From CAYNYM01 sp049366815 (lineage in GTDB: Bacteria; Desulfobacterota; DSM-4660; Desulfatiglandales; HGW-15): DNA of 5,960 nt. The notes below the pieces were generated by a model. That model was not told where the DNA came from, searched no databases, and saw nothing but the letters and a program-made list of their open reading frames with translations. This document shows positions 1 through 5,417 of the stretch, piece by piece (position 1 is the first letter of the stretch; each line of letters opens with the position of its first letter). Location: assembly GCA_049366815.1 (NCBI GenBank), contig JBMNCO010000238.1:1-5960 (forward strand), written 5' to 3'. A program made the translations under genes and the position numbers.

Positions 1-4
1 ACCA

Positions 5-111
5 CGGATGCCCAGTGGGTGGATGTGTGTGAATAGGTCCGCATCCGGTTTTCGCCTGTCATGCAGCCCACATTGTGGACGGACCTTTTCGCTGAGAGTC
101 TTCTTTTCAGC
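5..111 (+). other. cluster of potential RNA stem-loops
   Basis: Several complementary arms occur close together. Bases 5-11 (CGGATGC) pair with 41-47 (GCATCCG). Bases 35-41 (AGGTCCG) pair with 80-86 (CGGACCT), which run into a short T stretch at 86-89. A small CCAC/GTGG hairpin (68-71/75-78) nests inside the second stem. Bases 91-98 pair with 104-111 around a TCTTC loop (two G-T wobbles). The first two stems share base 41, so they could compete or abut. This could be a weak terminator of an upstream gene, a leader of dksA or a small RNA. No known RNA family was recognised. Confidence 0.3.
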
Positions 112-132
112 AGCCGAAACCGGTGGGAAGCA

Positions 133-184
133 TCTTGACTCCATGGGCCGTTGTGTTAGTGTAAAATCAAAGGCCCAATCAAGA
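133..184. repeat. imperfect inverted repeat upstream of dksA
   Basis: The outer arms TCTTGA (133-138) and TCAAGA (179-184) are perfect reverse complements. The inner arms TGGGCC (144-149) and GGCCCA (172-177) are also perfect. Between outer and inner arms there are 5 unpaired bases on the left and 1 on the right, and the central loop (150-171) is AT-rich. This gives 12 base pairs in two blocks. It ends 37 bases before the dksA ATG, so it may be a leader hairpin or a protein-binding site. Confidence 0.4.
135..162 (+). promoter_or_regulatory. weak candidate sigma70 promoter for dksA
   Basis: TTGACT (135-140, five of six matches to the -35 consensus) is followed after 16 bases by TAGTGT (157-162, three of six). 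A better-looking AT-rich hexamer, TAAAAT (162-167), lies 21 bases after the -35, which is too far. The -35 lies inside the left arm of the 133-184 inverted repeat, so a protein bound there would affect it. The -10 is poor, so this is tentative. Confidence 0.22.
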
Positions 185-221
185 CCTGCCAAGCCTTCAA
201 AAAAAGGAATCGTTGAGCGCC

Positions 222-644
222 ATGAAAAAGATAGAACTCCCTGAAGGTTATCATCCGTCAGAAGATGAACCCTACATGAATGCAAAACAGGTTGAATATT
301 TCAGGCGAAGATTGTTGGAGTGGCGGGAGCAACTGGGAAATGAGGCCACCGGGGGCGTAAACATCCTGAGGAACGCGAACGACGACGAGGTGGAGGGGGA
401 TATCGCCGATAAGGGCCGTCTCGCAGCGGATCAGGCCCTGGAGTTGAGGACCCACTCCCGCTGCATCAAGCTGATTCGAAAAATCGATGAGGCCCTGAAC
501 AGGATCCGGCAGGGAACCTATGGATTCTGCGAGGAGACGGGAGACAAAATCGGGATAAGGCGACTGGAGGCGAGACCCATCGCGACCTTGTCATTGGAAT
601 CCCAGATAAGACACGAAAGACGAGAGAGGCTCGTCAAAGGTTGA
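222..644 (+). CDS. dksA: DksA/TraR-family RNA polymerase-binding transcription factor, zinc-ligand-poor type
   Basis: DksA-family proteins enter the RNA polymerase secondary channel and, with ppGpp, adjust promoter activity in the stringent response. The 140-residue product has the usual order: an N-terminal helix segment (LPEGYHPSEDEPYM, 6-19), a coiled coil with an acidic tip (about 21-98), and a C-terminal globular part containing the GIRRLEARP signature (111-119). Tip residues D60 and D63 align with E. coli D71 and D74 (both 43 residues from the first finger cysteine), but the A76 position is G65. The four zinc ligands read C103, T106, S124, S127, so zinc binding as in E. coli is very unlikely. 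Such cysteine-poor DksA forms are known in alphaproteobacteria and as DksA2 of Pseudomonas. AAGGA at 204-208 lies 13 bases before ATG 222 and only 4 before an in-frame TTG at 213. I prefer ATG, but a three-residue longer protein is possible. The family call is secure. Confidence 0.93.
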   Translation: MKKIELPEGYHPSEDEPYMNAKQVEYFRRRLLEWREQLGNEATGGVNILRNANDDEVEGDIADKGRLAADQALELRTHSRCIKLIRKIDEALNRIRQGTYGFCEETGDKIGIRRLEARPIATLSLESQIRHERRERLVKG

Positions 645-675
645 ATGCCACGATACCGGACCGGACACCTTTTTT
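636..675 (+). terminator. possible terminator in the dksA/TPR convergent junction
   Basis: The two convergent genes are separated by 31 bases. A run of six T (670-675) follows ACC, and AAAGGT (636-641) can pair with ACCTTT (667-672) around a 25-base loop. The stem is short and the loop long, so this is a weak intrinsic terminator at best. No better hairpin is visible for either gene. Confidence 0.2.
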
Positions 676-1935
676 CTAGTCCTCGAGACCTTGCCCCTGA
701 CTGTTCCGCATGGAACCTTTCGCAAAGGCCAGAAAGCGTCCGGCCTCCTTTTCATTTCCCGTCGAGGAATATATCCTGCTGATCCTCTGATAGTAGTGCG
801 CCCGGTTGTCCGGGTCCTCCTGGACGAGTGCGAGATAGAGTTCAAGGATACGCATCGAATATCGGCCCGTGTCGAAACTGAGGTCGGCGTATTTTCTCTT
901 GACGGCGGGATCGGATGCCCTTCGGCAGGTCTGACAATCCTCCATGATCTTCCCGTAGAGATCCCGGGCCCTTTCCTTCTGATCCACGGCTTCGAACACC
1001 CTCGCCAGGGTCCGGCCGACGTTCTCTTCCCAGCCGAAGGTCTTGAGATACCCATTGAGAAAAGATTCCGCCTCCTTGTATCTTTCCGCTTGGCAGAGCG
1101 TCTCAGCCCGAAGTAGAAGAACGGCCAAGGTTTCATTCAATTCCTCAGGACAGGCATCAAGGAATGACAAGGCCTGATCAAATTCTTTCCGTTCCCAGAG
1201 AAGCTCACACATGACCTGGTAGGCCCTCAGGGAGGCCGGGTGATCCTTCAGAAATCCTTCCAGCAAGGCCTGGGCCTTTTCATGCATCCCGAGGTTCAAA
1301 TGGACGGTGGCCAGCTCAAGAGGAATAAAACTCCCTTCCAGGGGATCATCCTCAAGCGCCCTGGTCAAGGCCTCCAGGGCACCGTCAAAGTCACCCCGGT
1401 TCAGGGCCGCAAATCCTTTTCTAAAGTTCTCTCCGTAACTGTAGTAGGCGGAACGTTCCTCGTCGGGGAATGCACTGCACAGGGCCGCGAAGTATTCTTC
1501 CTCCTGCGGGCCTTCCTCCGTGTCCCGGGAAATTCTCTCCTCCAGGTACACATCCTGGTAGGCGATCTTCTCCTCGTCGGAAATATGTGCCTGGATCTCT
1601 TTCCGTAGTCCTTCGATTTGCCCCCGGAGTCCCTCGTCCTTTGTCAGTTCCAGGGCCAGAATGAGTCTCTCTTCGGCCTCATCCCAGTGTCCTGTTTCCA
1701 TGAGGTCCTCCGCGGTCTCCTTGTGGGAACAGGCCAGGGACGCTCTGCTCTGCGCCAGCTTTTCTTTGAGCCGTTCGATGTCCCCGGGCTTTGCGGTCGA
1801 CTTTTTGGAAAATTTGTCCACCGCCTTTTCGTACTCAAGCATGGCGGCGCCATATTCCTTGATCCCGCAGTAATCATCGCCCCTCTTTTCGATCTCCCGG
1901 GGTGTCTTGCCACCGAGAAAACCCCATAACCCCAT
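676..1935 (-). CDS. cytoplasmic tetratricopeptide-repeat (TPR) protein
   Basis: The 419-residue product is almost entirely helical repeats and has no signal peptide, membrane segment or catalytic motif. TPR-like units can be seen at about 14-45, 62-98, 168-197, 202-235, 236-266, 268-300, 305-333, 345-375 and 379-405, with typical small/aromatic spacing such as AALNRGDFDGALEALTRALE (176-195). An acidic, repeat-free linker lies at roughly 120-163. The opening MGLWGFLGGKTP is hydrophobic and short, possibly a docking tail. Such proteins usually act as protein-protein scaffolds, but the partner cannot be read from the sequence. I chose ATG 1935 over the TTG at 1977: a GAGGG ribosome-binding site precedes it by about 9 bases, and the strong promoter at 1980-2008 predicts transcription starting near 1973, after the TTG. 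The gene is divergent from the helicase and convergent with dksA. I do not recognise a named gene. Confidence 0.85.
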   Translation of the reverse strand: MGLWGFLGGKTPREIEKRGDDYCGIKEYGAAMLEYEKAVDKFSKKSTAKPGDIERLKEKLAQSRASLACSHKETAEDLMETGHWDEAEERLILALELTKDEGLRGQIEGLRKEIQAHISDEEKIAYQDVYLEERISRDTEEGPQEEEYFAALCSAFPDEERSAYYSYGENFRKGFAALNRGDFDGALEALTRALEDDPLEGSFIPLELATVHLNLGMHEKAQALLEGFLKDHPASLRAYQVMCELLWERKEFDQALSFLDACPEELNETLAVLLLRAETLCQAERYKEAESFLNGYLKTFGWEENVGRTLARVFEAVDQKERARDLYGKIMEDCQTCRRASDPAVKRKYADLSFDTGRYSMRILELYLALVQEDPDNRAHYYQRISRIYSSTGNEKEAGRFLAFAKGSMRNSQGQGLED

Positions 1936-1939
1936 AATG

Positions 1940-1967
1940 TTGACCCTCTTTTCTTTTTTCGTTTTAC
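1940..1967 (+). promoter_or_regulatory. weak outward promoter candidate toward the helicase
   Basis: TTGACC (1940-1945, five of six to -35) is followed after 16 bases by TTTTAC (1962-1967, three of six). If active, it would start transcription near 1975, face the TPR promoter, and include the isolated Shine-Dalgarno at 2018 and the hairpin at 2036-2065 in a long helicase leader. The -10 is poor. Confidence 0.18.
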
Positions 1968-1979
1968 CTTTGCCCAAGG

Positions 1980-2008
1980 AGTATGATGAAAAACATGAAA
2001 GGCGTCAA
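1980..2008 (-). promoter_or_regulatory. sigma70-type promoter of the TPR gene
   Basis: Read on the minus strand, TTGACG (2008-2003, five of six) is followed by exactly 17 bases and CATACT (1985-1980, four of six). The predicted transcript would begin near 1973, giving a leader of about 38 bases before ATG 1935 with a GAGGG ribosome-binding site. Hexamers, spacing and position agree well, and they rule out the upstream TTG start. Confidence 0.6.
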
Positions 2009-2017
2009 GGGTGTTTC

Positions 2018-2045
2018 AGGAGGTGAAGTCCGGGTGCAAGCGTGA
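2018..2045 (+). promoter_or_regulatory. isolated perfect Shine-Dalgarno with a three-codon frame
   Basis: AGGAGGTGA at 2018-2026 is complementary to nine bases of the typical 16S rRNA 3' end. The only start codon at normal distance is GTG 2034 (10 bases after AGGAGG), and it gives GTG CAA GCG TGA, a three-codon frame. Other GTG starts give 15 codons (2023-2070, overlapping the Shine-Dalgarno) or 30 codons (2042-2134, 18 bases away). None resembles a known peptide. It is either chance or a leader element upstream of the helicase, and it is relevant only if this region is transcribed rightward. Confidence 0.3.
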
Positions 2046-2065
2046 CGGCCCCGTCGAACGCCTGC
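2036..2065 (+). other. stem-loop in the divergent intergenic region
   Basis: GACG (2044-2047) pairs with CGTC (2052-2055) around a GCCC loop. GCGT (2040-2043) pairs with ACGC (2058-2061) across a two-base GA bulge, and GCA (2036-2038) pairs with TGC (2063-2065) after one mismatch. This makes eleven base pairs in all. No T-run follows, so it is not an intrinsic terminator. It overlaps the three-codon frame at 2034-2045. Confidence 0.35.
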
Positions 2066-2084
2066 AATAGGCCGGGAACCGCGG

Positions 2085-2105
2085 GTTGGGCTTGCGAAAT
2101 CCAAC
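2085..2105. promoter_or_regulatory. inverted repeat centred on the helicase -35 box, possible operator
   Basis: GTTGG (2085-2089) and CCAAC (2101-2105) are perfect inverted arms separated by 11 bases. The centre of symmetry (2095) falls in the candidate -35 TTGCGA (2092-2097). A dimeric repressor bound here would block that promoter. The arms do not match an operator I can name, and 5-base arms can arise by chance. Confidence 0.3.
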
Positions 2106-2120
2106 AGGGCGGGCTATCCT
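2092..2120 (+). promoter_or_regulatory. candidate promoter of the nuclease-helicase gene
   Basis: TTGCGA (2092-2097, four of six) lies 17 bases before TATCCT (2115-2120, four of six). A start near 2127 would give a leader of about 31 bases carrying the GAGG ribosome-binding site at 2147-2150. CATAAT (2130-2135) and TAGAAT (2139-2144) are better -10 matches but have no -35 at the right distance, and TAGAAT would leave almost no leader. Confidence 0.35.
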
Positions 2121-2157
2121 CAGCCTTCCCATAATTTTTAGAATATGAGGTCAGGGC

Positions 2158-4518
2158 TTGAAGCAAAGGATTCGCGTCTCAGTCCGTGAATTGGTCGACG
2201 CACTGGGGCGCTCAGGCGATTTAAACCTGGAATTCCCGGGGACGAGCAGGGCCATCGAAGGAATCGGTGCCCACCGCCTGATTCAGACGGCTAGAGAGGG
2301 GGACTATGCCCGAGAGGTGTCCATCTCCTACGAGCTTGAAAGCGATCATTTCCTGATCGAGATCTCGGGTAGAATCGACGGCATCCTTCGGGCTGACACC
2401 GGTCTCGTTGTAGAAGAGATAAAGTCCACCCGCCGGGACCTCGCTGATACTGAAATGGGCCGGAACCCTCTCCACTGGGCCCAACTGAAGATCTATGCCT
2501 TTATCCTGGCCCAACAGGAAGGCCTGTCCGGCATCGAGGCCCGGCTCACCTATTATCAGCTTGACACAGGACAAACCCGTGAGTTCAAACAGCACTTTCG
2601 GAGGGATGAACTCGAGGGGTCCTTCCACGAGGTGGTGTCCCGCCTTACGGACCGCCTGGAGAGGGCCGGGACGTGGTGCCGGGTGCGGGATGCCAGTATT
2701 GCGGGCCTTGAATTTCCCTTCTCGGACTTTCGGCCGGGGCAGCGACGCATGGCTGTTGAGGTCTTCAGGAGCATTCGAGACAGGGACCAGCTGATTATCC
2801 AGGCCGCCACGGGGATCGGAAAGACCCTGGCCGTCATCTTTCCGGCCCTCAAGGCGATGTCGGAAGGCAAGGCCGGCCGAATCTTCTATCTCACGGCCAG
2901 AACAACGGGTCGGACGGTTGCGGAAAAGGCCGTCGAGGCATTGCGGGGCAGGGGATTGCGTCTTAAAACTCTGACCCTCACCGCCAAGGAGAAGGTCTGC
3001 TTTAAAGACAAACCCTCCTGCTCCCCGGAAGCGTGCGAATACGCCCGGGGATACTATGACCGTATCGAAGCCGCATTGAATGAGCTGGACCACCAGGACG
3101 GTCTGACCCGGGATATCCTTCTGGAGTCGGCTCAAAGGTACGGTGTCTGCCCCTTTGAGTTTTCCCTGGATCTTGCCCTGCGCATGGACTTTATTATCTG
3201 TGATTACAACTATGCATTTGATCCCAGGGTCTACCTCCGCCGCATATTTTCAGGAGAAAAGGGGGACTGTGTCCTCCTGGTGGATGAGGCCCACAACCTG
3301 GTCTCGAGGGCCAGGGAGATGTTCTCGGCAAACCTCTGCAAACAGAAGATCCTGGACGTGCGGCGCCCCCTTCGACATGAACTGCCGGATCTTTATGGGG
3401 GTCTGGGAAAGATCAACGCCTGGTTCCGCCAGGTCGGAAAGGGGAGCGGTGCAGGGGAAGATTTCTTTTTCGAAAAGGACCCACCCTCGGACCTCTACCC
3501 CCTGCTGCGGGCCTTTCTGACAGCCGCAGACAAGTGGCTCTCACAAAATATCGAGACGACCTACCGTGACGGTCTCCAGGATCTATTCTTCGAGATCCGC
3601 AATTTCATGAGGGTATCGGAATGCTACGATGCGTGCTACGTCACCTGCTATGAAAGGAATGAAAGGGATTTGAGGATCAAGCTCTTCTGCATCGACCCGG
3701 CCTCAAATCTCCGAAAAGTCCTGGACCCATGCAGGTCCGCGATCTTTTTCTCCGCCACCATGACCCCTTTGCATCACTTCAAAAAGATCCTCGGATGCAG
3801 GGATACCGCCGGGACCCTTGAGCTCGGCTCACCCTTCCCTGCAGCCAATCTCTGCCTTTTGGTCGCCGACGGCATTTCAACCCGCTACAGGCAACGGGAT
3901 CGGACCAAGGGCGACGTGGCTCGGATGATCCTCTCAATCGCCCGAAAAAAGGCGGGCAATTATCTGTTTTTCTTTCCATCCTATAAATATATGGCTATGG
4001 TTTACGAGGTCTTTTGCAGGGAAGACCCCAGGATGGAAACCATGCTTCAAGCCCCCGACATGAGTGAAGACGACCGGGAGGCCTTCCTGGCAAGGTTTTC
4101 AGGAGATAACCCCAAAACCCTGGTCGGTTTTGCGGTCATGGGCGGTATATTCGGGGAGGGGATCGATCTCGTTGGGGACCGGTTGACAGGGGCTGCAGTT
4201 GTTGGGGTGGGATTGCCGGGGATTTCGGCTGAAAACGAACTTATTCGAAACCATTTCAACCAGAGCGGGCGGGCCGGTTTCGAAGCCGCTTACCTCTATC
4301 CGGGTTTCAACAGGGTGCTCCAGGCGGCCGGCCGGGTCATCCGAACCGAGCAAGACCGCGGCGTTGTCCTGCTTGTTGACGAGCGGTTCTCCGCCTCACG
4401 CTATCGGTCGCTGTTTCCAGGTGAATGGCGGCCCAAACGTCTGCGCAGCCCTGAGGAACTGGGTCCCATCTTGGAACAATTCTGGAACAAGGGACGTCAT
4501 GCACCAGGCTCCGGCTAG
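2158..4518 (+). CDS. PD-(D/E)XK nuclease fused to XPD/DinG-type Fe-S SF2 DNA helicase
   Basis: The 786-residue protein probably unwinds and cuts DNA. Residues about 35-165 look like a RecB/Cas4-type nuclease: H39, D74 (GRIDG), E87-I88-K89, then Q109-x3-Y113, the usual metal-binding and QxxxY set. The helicase follows: Walker A ATGIGKT (217-223), four cysteines (C281, C288, C293, C331) placed like the XPD/DinG iron-sulfur ligands, DEAH (376-379), FFSAT (530-534), GIFGEGIDL (663-671) and QAAGRVIR (722-729, motif VI). All key residues are intact. XPD/DinG relatives are 5'-3' DNA helicases of repair, so a cytoplasmic repair or replication-intermediate role is inferred. TTG 2158 is the start: the frame is closed by TGA at 2146-2148, GAGG lies 7 bases upstream, and the nearby ATG at 2145 is out of frame. 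Firmicute DinG instead carries a DnaQ-like exonuclease. Family certain, cellular role uncertain. Confidence 0.92.
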   Translation: MKQRIRVSVRELVDALGRSGDLNLEFPGTSRAIEGIGAHRLIQTAREGDYAREVSISYELESDHFLIEISGRIDGILRADTGLVVEEIKSTRRDLADTEMGRNPLHWAQLKIYAFILAQQEGLSGIEARLTYYQLDTGQTREFKQHFRRDELEGSFHEVVSRLTDRLERAGTWCRVRDASIAGLEFPFSDFRPGQRRMAVEVFRSIRDRDQLIIQAATGIGKTLAVIFPALKAMSEGKAGRIFYLTARTTGRTVAEKAVEALRGRGLRLKTLTLTAKEKVCFKDKPSCSPEACEYARGYYDRIEAALNELDHQDGLTRDILLESAQRYGVCPFEFSLDLALRMDFIICDYNYAFDPRVYLRRIFSGEKGDCVLLVDEAHNLVSRAREMFSANLCKQKILDVRRPLRHELPDLYGGLGKINAWFRQVGKGSGAGEDFFFEKDPPSDLYPLLRAFLTAADKWLSQNIETTYRDGLQDLFFEIRNFMRVSECYDACYVTCYERNERDLRIKLFCIDPASNLRKVLDPCRSAIFFSATMTPLHHFKKILGCRDTAGTLELGSPFPAANLCLLVADGISTRYRQRDRTKGDVARMILSIARKKAGNYLFFFPSYKYMAMVYEVFCREDPRMETMLQAPDMSEDDREAFLARFSGDNPKTLVGFAVMGGIFGEGIDLVGDRLTGAAVVGVGLPGISAENELIRNHFNQSGRAGFEAAYLYPGFNRVLQAAGRVIRTEQDRGVVLLVDERFSASRYRSLFPGEWRPKRLRSPEELGPILEQFWNKGRHAPGSG

Positions 4519-4707
4519 CTTTTGCCGGGACCCTTGTCCATTCAAAGGAAAGGGGCCGACCGAACCCTAATGAATTGGGACAAAATCATTTCAAATATGC
4601 CCCTTATTGTGGTACAAGCGGATGATCCGAGAGAGAGGACTTTACCGCGCTAAGGACAAACATCGCAGATCTTGATCTTGAATCCCGGCCGGGAACGAAG
4701 GATGGCA
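4519..4707. other. intergenic region between helicase and CPBP protease genes
   Basis: This gap shows no gene. A five-base stem CCGGC/GCCGG (4511-4515/4524-4528) overlaps the helicase stop but has no T-run, so I see no clear terminator. A perfect 12-base palindrome, TCCCGGCCGGGA, lies at 4683-4694, four bases before the protease ribosome-binding site. About one such palindrome is expected by chance in a window of this size, so it carries little weight. Confidence 0.5.
4590..4618 (+). promoter_or_regulatory. weak candidate promoter for the CPBP protease-darP pair
   Basis: TTCAAA (4590-4595, four of six) lies 17 bases before TACAAG (4613-4618, four of six). A start near 4625 would give a leader of roughly 80 bases containing the 4683-4694 palindrome. 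The match is modest and the region is locally AT-rich, so other starts are possible. Confidence 0.22.
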
Positions 4708-5412
4708 ATGGAAAAGACCGACAAAAAGGAATCACAGGAGGCCATGGACGGACCTGATCGAGATGACGACAAGTCCTTTAGGCCGAGCGCCCTGCCCTAT
4801 TTTCTGCCTTTTGTGGTCTTTTGTGGGCTGACGACCGTCAGCTCCTTTTTCCCCCAGACCCTCACCTGGTTATACCCCCTCAAGACCGTGACCGTCGCGG
4901 TCCTGATCCTTGTCTGCTGGAAGTACTATGAACCTCTTCGTCCGGGACATCACCTTCCGGCGATCGCCATGGGGATCTTTGTATGCATTGTGTGGGTGGT
5001 GCCCGAAGGATATGCGCCGGCCATGAGCAAAGAGAGCCGGATTTTTGATCCTCTTGAAAGTTTGGGGCCGTGGCAGGCCCCTCTGTGGATCGGCATACGC
5101 CTGATCGGGGCATCGGTTGTCGTGGCCGTGATGGAAGAGGTGTTCTGGCGGGGCTTCCTCATCCGCTGGATTATCAACACCGACTTTCGAAGCGTTGAAC
5201 TAGGCCTTTTTACTTGGCCCTCATTCATCATAACCTCCGTGCTCTTCGGTGTCGAGCATCACCGGTGGTTCGTGGGTATCCTCGCGGGGATCCTTTACAA
5301 CCTGCTCCTGTACCGCACCAAGAGCCTGTATGCATGCATCGTTGCCCACGGCGTGACCAATCTCTGTCTGGGGGTCTACGTGATCACAACGAAGCAGTGG
5401 GGGTTTTGGTAG
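4708..5412 (+). CDS. CPBP-family (CAAX-type) intramembrane glutamic endopeptidase
   Basis: The 234-residue product begins with a charged cytoplasmic tail (1-27), followed by several hydrophobic segments (about 28-48, 52-72, 84-99, 126-142, 165-181, 186-202, 207-226). It carries the three CPBP motifs: E143-E144-x3-R148, F180-x3-H184 and H214-x3-N218. These supply the catalytic glutamates and histidines inside the membrane, so it is probably active. The N-terminal LPYFLPF...YPLKTVTVAV pattern resembles the 'CAAX prenyl protease-related' group often found with exosortase/PEP-CTERM systems. That is from memory, and no exosortase lies in the window. The substrate is unknown. ATG 4708 is preferred because AAGGA (4698-4702) lies 5 bases upstream. 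ATG 4702 and TTG 4672 are in-frame alternatives with poorer ribosome-binding sites. The stop is 5 bases before darP, so the two are probably co-transcribed. Confidence 0.88.
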   Translation: MEKTDKKESQEAMDGPDRDDDKSFRPSALPYFLPFVVFCGLTTVSSFFPQTLTWLYPLKTVTVAVLILVCWKYYEPLRPGHHLPAIAMGIFVCIVWVVPEGYAPAMSKESRIFDPLESLGPWQAPLWIGIRLIGASVVVAVMEEVFWRGFLIRWIINTDFRSVELGLFTWPSFIITSVLFGVEHHRWFVGILAGILYNLLLYRTKSLYACIVAHGVTNLCLGVYVITTKQWGFW

Positions 5413-5417
5413 ATGAT

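Larger units (their letters stand above)
1..212. other. non-coding region upstream of dksA
   Basis: I find no convincing gene here. An open frame from 8 to 244 exists on the plus strand, but its product resembles no family I know and it overruns the dksA start. The stretch contains several potential stem-loops (5-111) and a long imperfect inverted repeat (133-184), listed separately. It may be a structured leader, the end of an upstream transcript, or a small RNA. The upstream gene lies outside the window. Confidence 0.6.

Noticed and set aside
60..135. Cobalamin riboswitch or SRP RNA, suggested by GGTGGGAAGC and CAGCAGCC
   Set aside because: The conserved core elements of these RNAs are not present in order; only short isolated similarities.
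8..244. Open frame of 78 codons on the plus strand before dksA
   Set aside because: No recognisable family, overlaps the dksA start in another frame, no good ribosome-binding site, and the region is better explained by stem-loops.
591..1136. Long minus-strand frame of 181 codons overlapping the TPR gene
   Set aside because: Same strand, different frame inside the TPR coding region; Arg/Ser/Pro-rich product typical of a GC-rich shadow frame.
2221..3135. Minus-strand frame of 304 codons opposite the helicase
   Set aside because: It lies wholly antisense to a gene whose nuclease and helicase motifs are intact; product has no recognisable domain.
4511..4528. CCGGC/GCCGG stem-loop at the helicase stop as terminator
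   Set aside because: Only five base pairs, overlaps the stop codon, and no T-run follows.
4683..4694. Perfect 12-base palindrome before the protease gene as an operator
   Set aside because: About one such palindrome is expected by chance in 6 kb, and it is not repeated elsewhere in the window.
4990..5025. VPEG in the protease as a link to the VPEID-CTERM exosortase system
   Set aside because: VPEID is a C-terminal sorting tag on substrates, not a motif in the protease; this is an internal four-residue coincidence.
5214..5417. Upstream extension of the darP frame
   Set aside because: It overlaps the protease catalytic region (the FxxxH and HxxxN motifs), and the extra residues do not resemble DarP; ATG 5418 gives the family's normal start and length.
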